This document shows positions 1 to 14,500 of a stretch of 64,000 bases of DNA, piece after piece. Position 1 is the first letter of the stretch. Each line of letters opens with the position of its first letter. The stretch is taken from positions 23,038,709-23,102,708 of the forward strand of contig NC_133219.1 in the NCBI RefSeq assembly GCF_040436345.1, written 5' to 3'. The DNA is from Pagrus major. Taxonomy: Eukaryota; Chordata; Actinopteri; Spariformes; Sparidae. A program made the translations under genes and the position numbers. The notes under the pieces were generated by a model. It made no database searches, was not told the origin of the DNA, and worked only from the letters and a program-made list of their open reading frames with translations.

Positions 1-2454
1 GGAATTTGTATTTTTGGCGAATATTTTAGTGAAAAGGGACAGTGTTTCAGGAGACTGGCTTAAGGCTGGGGTTAGGGTTAGGGTTAGGGTTAGGGTTATG
101 GGGCTAGGGTTAGGGTTAGGGTTCCGCTTGGCCGATTGACTCCAAATTGACCACAAATGTCGGCGGTGCTGGCGGAAAGAAAAAAAAGCAGTTTTTATTG
201 GATTCCGGTGGAATTTGTATTTTTGGTGAATATTTTAAAGAAAAAAGTGGCCATTTTTCATGAAAACCTCGGGCCATTTTTTCAATAGCTTCCAACTCTT
301 TGGACCGATTGACTCAAAATCGCTCCCAAATGTGGTCCTATAGCGGCTGAACGAGACACAGCAGTCCCCACCGGATTCCGGTGGAATTTGTATTTTTGGC
401 GAATATTTTAAAGAAAAAAGTGGCCATTTTTCATGAAAACCTCGGGCCATTTTTTCAATAGCTTCCAGGTCTTTGGACCGATTGACTCGAAATCGCTCCC
501 AAATGTGGTCCTATAGCGGCTGAACGAGACACAGCAGTCCCCACCGGATTCCGGTGGAATTTGTATTTTTGGCGAATATTTTAGTGAAAAGGGACAGTGT
601 TTCAGGAGACTGGCTTAAGGCTGGGGTTAGGGTTAGGGTTAGGGTTAGGGTTATGGGGCTAGGGTTAGGGTTAGGGTTCCGCTTGGCCGATTGACTCCAA
701 ATTGACCACAAATGTCGGCGGTGCTGGCGGAAAGAAAAAAAAGCAGTTTTTATTGGATTCCGGTGGAATTTGTATTTTTGGTGAATATTTTAAAGAAAAA
801 AGTGACCATTTTTCATGAAAACCTCGGGCCATTTTTTCAATAGCTTCCAACTCTTTGGACCGATTGACTCAAAATCGCTCCCAAATGTGGTCCTATAGCG
901 GCTGAACGAGACACAGCAGTCCCCACCGGATTCCGGTGGAATTTGTATTTTTGGCGAATATTTTAAAGAAAAAAGTGGCCATTTTTCATGAAAACCTCGG
1001 GCCATTTTTTCAATAGCTTCCAGGTCTTTGGACCGATTGACTCGAAATCGCTCCCAAATGTGGTCCTATAGCGGCTGAACGAGACACAGCAGTCCCCACC
1101 GGATTCCGGTGGAATTTGTATTTTTGGCGAATATTTTAGTGAAAAGGGACAGTGTTTCAGGAGACTGGCTTAAGGCTGGGGTTAGGGTTAGGGTTAGGGT
1201 TAGGGTTATGGGGCTAGGGTTAGGGTTAGGGTTCCGCTTGGCCGATTGACTCCAAATTGACCACAAATGTCGGCGGTGCTGGCGGAAAGAAAAAAAAGCA
1301 GTTTTTATTGGATTCCGGTGGAATTTGTATTTTTGGTGAATATTTTAAAGAAAAAAGTGGCCATTTTTCATGAAAACCTCGGGCCATTTTTTCAATAGCT
1401 TCCAACTCTTTGGACCGATTGACTCAAAATCGCTCCCAAATGTGGTCCTATAGCGGCTGAACGAGACACAGCAGTCCCCACCGGATTCCGGTGGAATTTG
1501 TATTTTTGGCGAATATTTTAAAGAAAAAAGTGGCCATTTTTCATGAAAACCTCGGGCCATTTTTTCAATAGCTTCCAGGTCTTTGGACCGATTGACTCGA
1601 AATCGCTCCCAAATGTGGTCCTATAGCGGCTGAACGAGACACAGCAGTCCCCACCGGATTCCGGTGGAATTTGTATTTTTGGCGAATATTTTAGTGAAAA
1701 GGGACAGTGTTTCAGGAGACTGGCTTAAGGCTGGGGTTAGGGTTAGGGTTAGGGTTAGGGTTATGGGGCTAGGGTTAGGGTTAGGGTTCCGCTTGGCCGA
1801 TTGACTCCAAATTGACCACAAATGTCGGCGGTGCTGGCGGAAAGAAAAAAAAGCAGTTTTTATTGGATTCCGGTGGAATTTGTATTTTTGGTGAATATTT
1901 TAAAGAAAAAAGTGGCCATTTTTCATGAAAACCTCGGGCCATTTTTTCAATAGCTTCCAACTCTTTGGACCGATTGACTCAAAATCGCTCCCAAATGTGG
2001 TCCTATAGCGGCTGAACGAGACACAGCAGTCCCCACCGGATTCCGGTGGAATTTGTATTTTTGGCGAATATTTTAAAGAAAAAAGTGGCCATTTTTCATG
2101 AAAACCTCGGGCCATTTTTTCAATAGCTTCCAGGTCTTTGGACCGATTGACTCGAAATCGCTCCCAAATGTGGTCCTATAGCGGCTGAACGAGACACAGC
2201 AGTCCCCACCGGATTCCGGTGGAATTTGTATTTTTGGCGAATATTTTAGTGAAAAGGGACAGTGTTTCAGGAGACTGGCTTAAGGCTGGGGTTAGGGTTA
2301 GGGTTAGGGTTAGGGTTATGGGGCTAGGGTTAGGGTTAGGGTTCCGCTTGGCCGATTGACTCCAAATTGACCACAAATGTCGGCGGTGCTGGCGGAAAGA
2401 AAAAAAAGCAGTTTTTATTGGATTCCGGTGGAATTTGTATTTTTGGTGAATATT
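1..2454. repeat. Satellite sub-array, 555-bp period
   Basis: Tandem units repeat with a period of exactly 555 bp (the same phrase recurs at 1, 556, 1111, 1666 and 2221) and are nearly identical. Each unit holds three related monomers of about 175 bp that share the phrase ggattccggtggaatttgta followed by a tttttgg-aatatttta core. One monomer is lengthened by a TTAGGG block. A unit is equivalent to a 382-bp dimer plus a 173-bp monomer. The open frames here are by-products of tandem repetition and are not genes. The array continues past the left edge. Confidence 0.97.
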
Positions 2455-5400
2455 TTAAAGAAAAAAGTGGTCATTTTTCATGAAAACCTCGGGCCATTTT
2501 TTCAATAGCTTCCAGGTCTTTGGACCGATTGACTCGAAATCGCTCCCAAATGTGGTCCTATAGCGGCTGAACGAGACACAGCAGTCCCCACCGGATTCCG
2601 GTGGAATTTGTATTTTTGGCGAATATTTTAAAGAAAAAAGTGGCCATTTTTCATGAAAACCTCGGGCCATTTTTTCAATAGCTTCCAGGTCTTTGGACCG
2701 ATTGACTCGAAATCGCTCCCAAATGTGGTCCTATAGCGGCTGAACGAGACACAGCAGTCCCCACCGGATTCCGGTGGAATTTGTATTTTTGGCGAATATT
2801 TTAGTGAAAAGGGACAGTGTTTCAGGAGACTGGCTTAAGGCTGGGGTTAGGGTTAGGGTTATGGGGCTAGGGTTAGGGTTAGGGTTCCGCTTGGCCGATT
2901 GACTCCAAATTGACCACAAATGTCGGCGGTGCTGGCGGAAAGAAAAAAAAGCAGTTTTTATTGGATTCCGGTGGAATTTGTATTTTTGGTGAATATTTTA
3001 AAGAAAAAAGTGGCCATTTTTCATGAAAACCTCGGGCCATTTTTTCAATAGCTTCCAGGTCTTTGGACCGATTGACTCGAAATCGCTCCCAAATGTGGTC
3101 CTATAGAGGCTGAACGAGACACAGCAGTCCCCACCGGATTCCGGTGGAATTTGTATTTTTGGCGAATATTTTAGTGAAAAGGGACAGTGTTTCAGGAGAC
3201 TGGCTTAAGGCTGGGGTTAGGGTTAGGGTTAGGGTTAGGGTTATGGGGCTAGGGTTAGGGTTAGGGTTCCGCTTGGCCGATTGACTCCAAATTGACCACA
3301 AATGTCGGCGGTGCTGGCGGAAAGAAAAAAAAGCAGTTTTTATTGGATTCCGGTGGAATTTGTATTTTTGGTGAATATTTTAAAGAAAAAAGTGGCCATT
3401 TTTCATGAAAACCTCGGGCCATTTTTTCAATAGCTTCCAGGTCTTTGGACCGATTGACTCGAAATCGCTCCCAAATGTGGTCCTATAGCGGCTGAACGAG
3501 ACAAAGCAGTCCCCACCGGATTCCGGTGGAATTTGTATTTTTGGCGAATATTTTAAAGAAAAAAGTGGCCATTTTTCATGAAAACCTCGGGCCATTTTTT
3601 CAATAGCTTCCAGGTCTTTGGACCGATTGACTCGAAATCGCTCCCAAATGTGGTCCTATAGCGGCTGAACGAGACACAGCAGTCCCCACCGGATTCCGGT
3701 GGAATTTGTATTTTTGGCGAATATTTTAGTGAAAAGGGACAGTGTTTCAGGAGACTGGCTTAAGGCTGGGGTTAGGGTTAGGGTTATGGGGCTAGGGTTA
3801 GGGTTAGGGTTCCGCTTGGCCGATTGACTCCAAATTGACCACAAATGTCGGCGGTGCTGGCGGAAAGAAAAAAAAGCAGTTTTTATTGGATTCCGGTGGA
3901 ATTTGTATTTTTGGTGAATATTTTAAAGAAAAAAGTGGCCATTTTTCATGAAAACCTCGGGCCATTTTTTCAATAGCTTCCAGGTCTTTGGACCGATTGA
4001 CTCGAAATCGCTCCCAAATGTGGTCCTATAGAGGCTGAACGAGACACAGCAGTCCCCACCGGATTCCGGTGGAATTTGTATTTTTGGCGAATATTTTAGT
4101 GAAAAGGGACAGTGTTTCAGGAGACTGGCTTAAGGCTGGGGTTAGGGTTAGGGTTAGGGTTAGGGTTATGGGGCTAGGGTTAGGGTTAGGGTTCCGCTTG
4201 GCCGATTGACTCCAAATTGACCACAAATGTCGGCGGTGCTGGCGGAAAGAAAAAAAAGCAGTTTTTATTGGATTCCGGTGGAATTTGTATTTTTGGTGAA
4301 TATTTTAAAGAAAAAAGTGGCCATTTTTCATGAAAACCTCGGGCCATTTTTTCAATAGCTTCCAGGTCTTTGGACCGATTGACTCGAAATCGCTCCCAAA
4401 TGTGGTCCTATAGCGGCTGAACGAGACAAAGCAGTCCCCACCGGATTCCGGTGGAATTTGTATTTTTGGCGAATATTTTAAAGAAAAAAGTGGCCATTTT
4501 TCATGAAAACCTCGGGCCATTTTTTCAATAGCTTCCAGGTCTTTGGACCGATTGACTCGAAATCGCTCCCAAATGTGGTCCTATAGCGGCTGAACGAGAC
4601 ACAGCAGTCCCCACCGGATTCCGGTGGAATTTGTATTTTTGGCGAATATTTTAGTGAAAAGGGACAGTGTTTCAGGAGACTGGCTTAAGGCTGGGGTTAG
4701 GGTTAGGGTTATGGGGCTAGGGTTAGGGTTAGGGTTCCGCTTGGCCGATTGACTCCAAATTGACCACAAATGTCGGCGGTGCTGGCGGAAAGAAAAAAAA
4801 GCAGTTTTTATTGGATTCCGGTGGAATTTGTATTTTTGGTGAATATTTTAAAGAAAAAAGTGGCCATTTTTCATGAAAACCTCGGGCCATTTTTTCAATA
4901 GCTTCCAGGTCTTTGGACCGATTGACTCGAAATCGCTCCCAAATGTGGTCCTATAGAGGCTGAACGAGACACAGCAGTCCCCACCGGATTCCGGTGGAAT
5001 TTGTATTTTTGGCGAATATTTTAGTGAAAAGGGACAGTGTTTCAGGAGACTGGCTTAAGGCTGGGGTTAGGGTTAGGGTTAGGGTTAGGGTTATGGGGCT
5101 AGGGTTAGGGTTAGGGTTCCGCTTGGCCGATTGACTCCAAATTGACCACAAATGTCGGCGGTGCTGGCGGAAAGAAAAAAAAGCAGTTTTTATTGGATTC
5201 CGGTGGAATTTGTATTTTTGGTGAATATTTTAAAGAAAAAAGTGGCCATTTTTCATGAAAACCTCGGGCCATTTTTTCAATAGCTTCCAGGTCTTTGGAC
5301 CGATTGACTCGAAATCGCTCCCAAATGTGGTCCTATAGCGGCTGAACGAGACACAGCAGTCCCCACCGGATTCCGGTGGAATTTGTATTTTTGGCGAATA

Positions 5401-5505
5401 TTTTAAAGAAAAAAGTGGCCATTTTTCATGAAAACCTCGGGCCATTTTTTCAATAGCTTCCAGGTCTTTGGACCGATTGACTCGAAATCGCTCCCAAATG
5501 TGGTC
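2455..5505. repeat. Satellite sub-array, 925-bp period
   Basis: The same monomers are arranged with a 925-bp period: the same variant site recurs at 3380, 4305 and 5230. The unit equals a 555-bp trimer plus a 370-bp dimer. The 370-bp dimer is the 382-bp dimer with two fewer TTAGGG hexamers (12 bp). Diagnostic substitutions, such as gaggctgaac for gcggctgaac near 3106, 4031 and 4956, recur at this period. That indicates amplification as a block rather than independent mutation. Confidence 0.93.
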
Positions 5506-8500
5506 CTATAGCGGCTGAACGAGACACAGCAGTCCCCACCGGATTCCGGTGGAATTTGTATTTTTGGCGAATATTTTAGTGAAAAGGGACAGTGTTTCAG
5601 GAGACTGGCTTAAGGCTGGGCTTAGGGTTAGGGTTAGGGTTAGGGTTATGGGGCTAGGGTTAGGGTTAGGGTTCCGCTTGGCCGATTGACTCCAAATTGA
5701 CCACAAATGTCGGCGGTGCTGGCGGAAAGAAAAAAAAGCAGTTTTTATTGGATTCCGGTGGAATTTGTATTTTTGGTGAATATTTTAAAGAAAAAAGTGG
5801 CCATTTTTCATGAAAACCTCGGGCCATTTTTTCAATAGCTTCCAGGTCTTTGGACCGATTGACTCGAAATCGCTCCCAAATGTGGTCCTATAGCGGCTGA
5901 ACGAGACACAGCAGTCCCCACCGGATTCCGGTGGAATTTGTATTTTTGGCGAATATTTTAGTGAAAAGGGACAGTGTTTCAGGAGACTGGCTTAAGGCTG
6001 GGGTTAGGGTTAGGGTTAGGGTTAGGGTTATGGGGCTAGGGTTAGGGTTAGGGTTGTCTTTTGACCGATTGACTCGAAATTGATCACAATTGTCGTCGAT
6101 ACTGGCGGCAAGAAAAGACAGCAGTTTTTATTGGATTCTGGTGGAATTTGTATTTTTGGTGAATATTTTAAAGAAAAAAGTGGCCATTTTTCATGAAAAC
6201 CTCGGGCCATTTTTTCAATAGCTTCCAGGTCTTTGGACCGATTGACTCGAAATCGCTCCCAAATGTGGTCCTATGGCGGCTGAACAAGACACAGCAGTCC
6301 CCACCGGATTCCGGTGGAATTTGTATTTTTGGTGAATATTTTAGTGAAAAGGGACAGTGTTTCAGGAGACTGGCTTAAGGCTGGGGTTAGGGTTAGGGTT
6401 AGGGTTAGGGTTAGGGTTATGGGGCTAGGGTTAGGGTTAGGGTTCCGCTTGGCCGATTGACTCCAAATTGACCACAAATGTCAGCGGTGCTGGCGGAAAG
6501 AAAAAAAAGCAGTTTTTACTGGATTCCGGTGGAATTTGTATTTTTGGTGAATATTTTAAAGAAAAAAGTGGCCATTTTTCATGAAAACCTCGGGCCATTT
6601 TTTCAATAGCTTCCAGGTCTTTGGACCGATTGACTCGAAATCGCTCCCAAATGTGGTCCTATAGCGGCTGAACGAGACACAGCAGTCCCCACCGGATTCC
6701 GGTGGAATTTGTATTTTTGGCGAATATTTTAGTGAAAAGGGACAGTGTTTCAGGAGACTGGCTTAAGGCTGGGCTTAGGGTTAGGGTTAGGGTTAGGGTT
6801 ATGGGGCTAGGGTTAGGGTTAGGGTTAGGGTTCCGCTTGGCCGATTGACTCCAAATTGACCACAAATGTCGGCGGTGCTGGCGGAAAGAAAAAAAAGCAG
6901 TTTTTATTGGATTCCGGTGGAATTTGTATTTTTGGTGAATATTTTAAAGAAAAAAGTGGCCATTTTTCATGAAAACCTCGGGCCATTTTTTCAATAGCTT
7001 CCAGGTCTTTGGACCGATTGACTCGAAATCGCTCCCAAATGTGGTCCTATAGCGGCTGAACGAGACACAGCAGTCCCCACCGGATTCCGGTGGAATTTGT
7101 ATTTTTGGCGAATATTTTAGTGAAAAGGGACAGTGTTTCAGGAGACTGGCTTAAGGCTGGGGTTAGGGTTAGGGTTAGGGTTAGGGTTATGGGGCTAGGG
7201 TTAGGGTTAGGGTTCCGCTTGGCCGATTGACTCCAAATTGACCACAAATGTCGGCGGTGCTGGCGGAAAGAAAAAAAAGCAGTTTTTACTGGATTCCGGT
7301 GGAATTTGTATTTTTGGTGAATATTTTAAAGAAAAAAGTGGCCATTTTTCATGAAAACCTCGGGCCATTTTTTCAATAGCTTCCAGGTCTTTGGACCGAT
7401 TGACTCGAAATCGCTCCCAAATGTGGTCCTATAGCGGCTGAACGAGACACAGCAGTCCCCACCGGATTCCGGTGGAATTTGTATTTTTGGCGAATATTTT
7501 AGTGAAAAGGGACAGTGTTTCAGGAGACTGGCTTAAGGCTGGGCTTAGGGTTAGGGTTAGGGTTAGGGTTATGGGGCTAGGGTTAGGGTTAGGGTTCCGC
7601 TTGGCCGATTGACTCCAAATTGACCACAAATGTCGGCGGTGCTGGCGGAAAGAAAAAAAAGCAGTTTTTATTGGATTCCGGTGGAATTTGTATTTTTGGT
7701 GAATATTTTAAAGAAAAAAGTGGCCATTTTTCATGAAAACCTCGGGCCATTTTTTCAATAGCTTCCAGGTCTTTGGACCGATTGACTCGAAATCGCTCCC
7801 AAATGTGGTCCTATGGCGGCTGAACAAGACACAGCAGTCCCCACCGGATTCCGGTGGAATTTGTATTTTTGGCGAATATTTTAGTGAAAAGGGACAGTGT
7901 TTCAGGAGACTGGCTTAAGGCTGGGGTTAGGGTTAGGGTTAGGGTTAGGGTTAGGGTTATGGGGCTAGGGTTAGGGTTAGGGTTCCGCTTGGCCGATTGA
8001 CTCCAAATTGACCACAAATGTCAGCGGTGCTGGCGGAAAGAAAAAAAAGCAGTTTTTACTGGATTCCGGTGGAATTTGTATTTTTGGTGAATATTTTAAA
8101 GAAAAAAGTGGCCATTTTTCATGAAAACCTCGGGCCATTTTTTCAATAGCTTCCAGGTCTTTGGACCGATTGACTCGAAATCGCTCCCAAATGTGGTCCT
8201 ATAGCGGCTGAACGAGACACAGCAGTCCCCACCGGATTCCGGTGGAATTTGTATTTTTGGCGAATATTTTAGTGAAAAGGGACAGTGTTTCAGGAGACTG
8301 GCTTAAGGCTGGGCTTAGGGTTAGGGTTAGGGTTAGGGTTATGGGGCTAGGGTTAGGGTTAGGGTTCCGCTTGGCCGATTGACTCCAAATTGACCACAAA
8401 TGTCGGCGGTGCTGGCGGAAAGAAAAAAAAGCAGTTTTTATTGGATTCCGGTGGAATTTGTATTTTTGGTGAATATTTTAAAGAAAAAAGTGGCCATTTT

Positions 8501-11500
8501 TCATGAAAACCTCGGGCCATTTTTTCAATAGCTTCCAGGTCTTTGGACCGATTGACTCGAAATCGCTCCCAAATGTGGTCCTATGGCGGCTGAACAAGAC
8601 ACAGCAGTCCCCACCGGATTCCGGTGGAATTTGTATTTTTGGTGAATATTTTAGTGAAAAGGGACAGTGTTTCAGGAGACTGGCTTAAGGCTGGGGTTAG
8701 GGTTAGGGTTAGGGTTAGGGTTAGGGTTATGGGGCTAGGGTTAGGGTTAGGGTTCCGCTTGGCCGATTGACTCCAAATTGACCACAAATGTCAGCGGTGC
8801 TGGCGGAAAGAAAAAAAAGCAGTTTTTACTGGATTCCGGTGGAATTTGTATTTTTGGTGAATATTTTAAAGAAAAAAGTGGCCATTTTTCATGAAAACCT
8901 CGGGCCATTTTTTCAATAGCTTCCAGGTCTTTGGACCGATTGACTCGAAATCGCTCCCAAATGTGGTCCTATAGCGGCTGAACGAGACACAGCAGTCCCC
9001 ACCGGATTCCGGTGGAATTTGTATTTTTGGCGAATATTTTAGTGAAAAGGGACAGTGTTTCAGGAGACTGGCTTAAGGCTGGGTTTAGGGTTAGGGTTAG
9101 GGTTAGGGTTATGGGGCTAGGGTTAGGGTTAGGGTTCCGCTTGGCCGATTGACTCCAAATTGACCACAAATGTCGGCGGTGCTGGCGGAAAGAAAAAAAA
9201 GCAGTTTTTATTGGATTCCGGTGGAATTTGTATTTTTGGTGAATATTTTAAAGAAAAAAGTGGCCATTTTTCATGAAAACCTCGGGCCATTTTTTCAATA
9301 GCTTCCAGGTCTTTGGACCGATTGACTCGAAATCGCTCCCAAATGTGGTCCTATAGCGGCTGAACGAGACACAGCAGTCCCCACCGGATTCCGGTGGAAT
9401 TTGTATTTTTGGCGAATATTTTAGTGAAAAGGGACAGTGTTTCAGGAGACTGGCTTAAGGCTGGGGTTATGGTTAGGGTTAGGGTTAGGGTTATGGGGCT
9501 AGGGTTAGGGTTAGGGTTCCGCTTGGCCGATTGACTCCAAATTGACCACAAATGTCGGCGGTGCTGGCGGAAAGAAAAAAAAGCAGTTTTTACTGGATTC
9601 CGGTGGAATTTGTATTTTTGGTGAATATTTTAAAGAAAAAAGTGGCCATTTTTCATGAAAACCTCGGGCCATTTTTTCAATAGCTTCCAGGTCTTTGGAC
9701 CGATTGACTCGAAATCGCTCCCAAATGTGGTCCTATAGCGGCTGAACGAGACACAGCAGTCCCCACCGGATTCCGGTGGAATTTGTATTTTTGGCGAATA
9801 TTTTAGTGAAAAGGGACAGTGTTTCAGGAGACTGGCTTAAGGCTGGGGTTAGGGTTAGGGTTAGGGTTAGGGTTATGGGGCTAGGGTTAGGGTTAGGGTT
9901 CCGCTTGGCCGATTGACTCCAAATTGACCACAAATGTCGGCGGTGCTGGCGGAAAGAAAAAAAAGCAGTTTTTATTGGATTCCGGTGGAATTTGTATTTT
10001 TGGTGAATATTTTAAAGAAAAAAGTGGCCATTTTTCATGAAAACCTCGGGCCATTTTTTCAATAGCTTCCAGGTCTTTGGACCGATTGACTCGAAATCGC
10101 TCCCAAATGTGGTCCTATAGCGGCTGAACGAGACACAGCAGTCCCCACCGGATTCCGGTGGAATTTGTATTTTTGGCGAATATTTTAGTGAAAAGGGACA
10201 GTGTTTCAGGAGACTGGCTTAAGGCTGGGGTTAGGGTTAGGGTTAGGGTTAGGGTTATGGGGCTAGGGTTAGGGTTAGGGTTCCGCTTGGCCGATTGACT
10301 CCAAATTGACCACAAATGTCGGCGGTGCTGGCGGAAAGAAAAAAAAGCAGTTTTTACTGGATTCCGGTGGAATTTGTATTTTTGGTGAATATTTTAAAGA
10401 AAAAAGTGGCCATTTTTCATGAAAACCTCGGGCCATTTTTTCAATAGCTTCCAGGTCTTTGGACCGATTGACTCGAAATCGCTCCCAAATGTGGTCCTAT
10501 AGCGGCTGAACGAGACACAGCAGTCCCCACCGGATTCCGGTGGAATTTGTATTTTTGGCGAATATTTTAGTGAAAAGGGACAGTGTTTCAGGAGACTGGC
10601 TTAAGGCTGGGGTTAGGGTTAGGGTTAGGGTTAGGGTTATGGGGCTAGGGTTAGGGTTAGGGTTCCGCTTGGCCGATTGACTCCAAATTGACCACAAATG
10701 TCGGCGGTGCTGGCGGAAAGAAAAAAAAGCAGTTTTTATTGGATTCCGGTGGAATTTGTATTTTTGGTGAATATTTTAAAGAAAAAAGTGGCCATTTTTC
10801 ATGAAAACCTCGGGCCATTTTTTCAATAGCTTCCAGGTCTTTGGACCGATTGACTCGAAATCGCTCCCAAATGTGGTCCTATGGCGGCTGAACAAGACAC
10901 AGCAGTCCCCACCGGATTCCGGTGGAATTTGTATTTTTGGCGAATATTTTAGTGAAAAGGGACAGTGTTTCAGGAGACTGGCTTAAGGCTGGGGTTAGGG
11001 TTAGGGTTAGGGTTAGGGTTAGGGTTATGGGGCTAGGGTTAGGGTTAGGGTTCCGCTTGGCCGATTGACTCCAAATTGACCACAAATGTCAGCGGTGCTG
11101 GCGGAAAGAAAAAAAAGCAGTTTTTACTGGATTCCGGTGGAATTTGTATTTTTGGTGAATATTTTAAAGAAAAAAGTGGCCATTTTTCATGAAAACCTCG
11201 GGCCATTTTTTCAATAGCTTCCAGGTCTTTGGACCGATTGACTCGAAATCGCTCCCAAATGTGGTCCTATAGCGGCTGAACGAGACACAGCAGTCCCCAC
11301 CGGATTCCGGTGGAATTTGTATTTTTGGCGAATATTTTAGTGAAAAGGGACAGTGTTTCAGGAGACTGGCTTAAGGCTGGGCTTAGGGTTAGGGTTAGGG
11401 TTAGGGTTATGGGGCTAGGGTTAGGGTTAGGGTTCCGCTTGGCCGATTGACTCCAAATTGACCACAAATGTCGGCGGTGCTGGCGGAAAGAAAAAAAAGC

Positions 11501-14500
11501 AGTTTTTATTGGATTCCGGTGGAATTTGTATTTTTGGTGAATATTTTAAAGAAAAAAGTGGCCATTTTTCATGAAAACCTCGGGCCATTTTTTCAATAGC
11601 TTCCAGGTCTTTGGACCGATTGACTCGAAATCGCTCCCAAATGTGGTCCTATAGAGGCTGAACGAGACACAGCAGTCCCCACCGGATTCCGGTGGAATTT
11701 GTATTTTTGGTGAATATTTTAAAGAAAAAAGTGGCCATTTTTCATGAAAACCTCGGGCCATTTTTTCAATAGCTTCCAGGTCTTTGGACCGATTGACTCG
11801 AAATCGCTCCCAAATGTGGTCCTATAGCGGCTGAACGAGACACAGCAGTCCCCACCGGATTCCGGTGGAATTTGTATTTTTGGCGAATATTTTAGTGAAA
11901 AGGGACAGTGTTTCAGGAGACTGGCTTAAGGCTGGGCTTTGGGTTAGGGTTAGGGTTAGGGTTATGGGGCTAGGGTTAGGGTTAGGGTTCCGCTTGGCCG
12001 ATTGACTCCAAATTGACCACAAATGTCGGCGGTGCTGGCGGAAAGAAAAAAAAGCAGTTTTTATTGGATTCCGGTGGAATTTGTATTTTTGGTGAATATT
12101 TTAAAGAAAAAAGTGGCCATTTTTCATGAAAACCTCGGGCCATTTTTTCAATAGCTTCCAGGTCTTTGGACCGATTGACTCGAAATCGCTCCCAAATGTG
12201 GTCCTATAGCGGCTGAACGAGACACAGCAGTCCCCACCGGATTCCGGTGGAATTTGTATTTTTGGCGAATATTTTAGTGAAAAGGGACAGTGTTTCAGGA
12301 GACTGGCTTAAGGCTGGGCTTAGGGTTAGGGTTAGGGTTAGGGTTATGGGGCTAGGGTTAGGGTTAGGGTTCCGCTTGGCCGATTGACTCCAAATTGACC
12401 ACAAATGTCGGCGGTGCTGGCGGAAAGAAAAAAAAGCAGTTTTTATTGGATTCCGGTGGAATTTGTATTTTTGGTGAATATTTTAAAGAAAAAAGTGGCC
12501 ATTTTTCATGAAAACCTCGGGCCATTTTTTCAATAGCTTCCAGGTCTTTGGACCGATTGACTCGAAATCGCTCCCAAATGTGGTCCTATGGCGGCTGAAC
12601 AAGACACAGCAGTCCCCACCGGATTCCGGTGGAATTTGTATTTTTGGCGAATATTTTAGTGAAAAGGGACAGTGTTTCAGGAGACTGGCTTAAGGCTGGG
12701 GTTAGGGTTAGGGTTAGGGTTAGGGTTAGGGTTATGGGGCTAGGGTTAGGGTTAGGGTTCCGCTTGGCCGATTGACTCCAAATTGACCACAAATGTCAGC
12801 GGTGCTGGCGGAAAGAAAAAAAAGCAGTTTTTACTGGATTCCGGTGGAATTTGTATTTTTGGTGAATATTTTAAAGAAAAAAGTGGCCATTTTTCATGAA
12901 AACCTCGGGCCATTTTTTCAATAGCTTCCAGGTCTTTGGACCGATTGACTCGAAATCGCTCCCAAATGTGGTCCTATAGCGGCTGAACGAGACACAGCAG
13001 TCCCCACCGGATTCCGGTGGAATTTGTATTTTTGGCGAATATTTTAGTGAAAAGGGACAGTGTTTCAGGAGACTGGCTTAAGGCTGGGCTTAGGGTTAGG
13101 GTTAGGGTTAGGGTTATGGGGCTAGGGTTAGGGTTAGGGTTCCGCTTGGCCGATTGACTCCAAATTGACCACAAATGTCGGCGGTGCTGGCGGAAAGAAA
13201 AAAAAGCAGTTTTTATTGGATTCCGGTGGAATTTGTATTTTTGGTGAATATTTTAAAGAAAAAAGTGGCCATTTTTCATGAAAACCTCGGGCCATTTTTT
13301 CAATAGCTTCCAGGTCTTTGGACCGATTGACTCGAAATCGCTCCCAAATGTGGTCCTATGGCGGCTGAACAAGACACAGCAGTCCCCACCGGATTCCGGT
13401 GGAATTTGTATTTTTGGTGAATATTTTAGTGAAAAGGGACAGTGTTTCAGGAGACTGGCTTAAGGCTGGGGTTAGGGTTAGGGTTAGGGTTAGGGTTAGG
13501 GTTATGGGGCTAGGGTTAGGGTTAGGGTTCCGCTTGGCCGATTGACTCCAAATTGACCACAAATGTCAGCGGTGCTGGCGGAAAGAAAAAAAAGCAGTTT
13601 TTACTGGATTCCGGTGGAATTTGTATTTTTGGTGAATATTTTAAAGAAAAAAGTGGCCATTTTTCATGAAAACCTCGGGCCATTTTTTCAATAGCTTCCA
13701 GGTCTTTGGACCGATTGACTCGAAATCGCTCCCAAATGTGGTCCTATAGCGGCTGAACGAGACACAGCAGTCCCCACCGGATTCCGGTGGAATTTGTATT
13801 TTTGGCGAATATTTTAGTGAAAAGGGACAGTGTTTCAGGAGACTGGCTTAAGGCTGGGCTTTGGGTTAGGGTTAGGGTTAGGGTTATGGGGCTAGGGTTA
13901 GGGTTAGGGTTCCGCTTGGCCGATTGACTCCAAATTGACCACAAATGTCGGCGGTGCTGGCGGAAAGAAAAAAAAGCAGTTTTTATTGGATTCCGGTGGA
14001 ATTTGTATTTTTGGTGAATATTTTAAAGAAAAAAGTGGCCATTTTTCATGAAAACCTCGGGCCATTTTTTCAATAGCTTCCAGGTCTTTGGACCGATTGA
14101 CTCGAAATCGCTCCCAAATGTGGTCCTATAGCGGCTGAACGAGACACAGCAGTCCCCACCGGATTCCGGTGGAATTTGTATTTTTGGCGAATATTTTAGT
14201 GAAAAGGGACAGTGTTTCAGGAGACTGGCTTAAGGCTGGGGTTAGGGTTAGGGTTAGGGTTAGGGTTATGGGGCTAGGGTTAGGGTTAGGGTTCCGCTTG
14301 GCCGATTGACTCCAAATTGACCACAAATGTCGGCGGTGCTGGCGGAAAGAAAAAAAAGCAGTTTTTACTGGATTCCGGTGGAATTTGTATTTTTGGTGAA
14401 TATTTTAAAGAAAAAAGTGGCCATTTTTCATGAAAACCTCGGGCCATTTTTTCAATAGCTTCCAGGTCTTTGGACCGATTGACTCGAAATCGCTCCCAAA

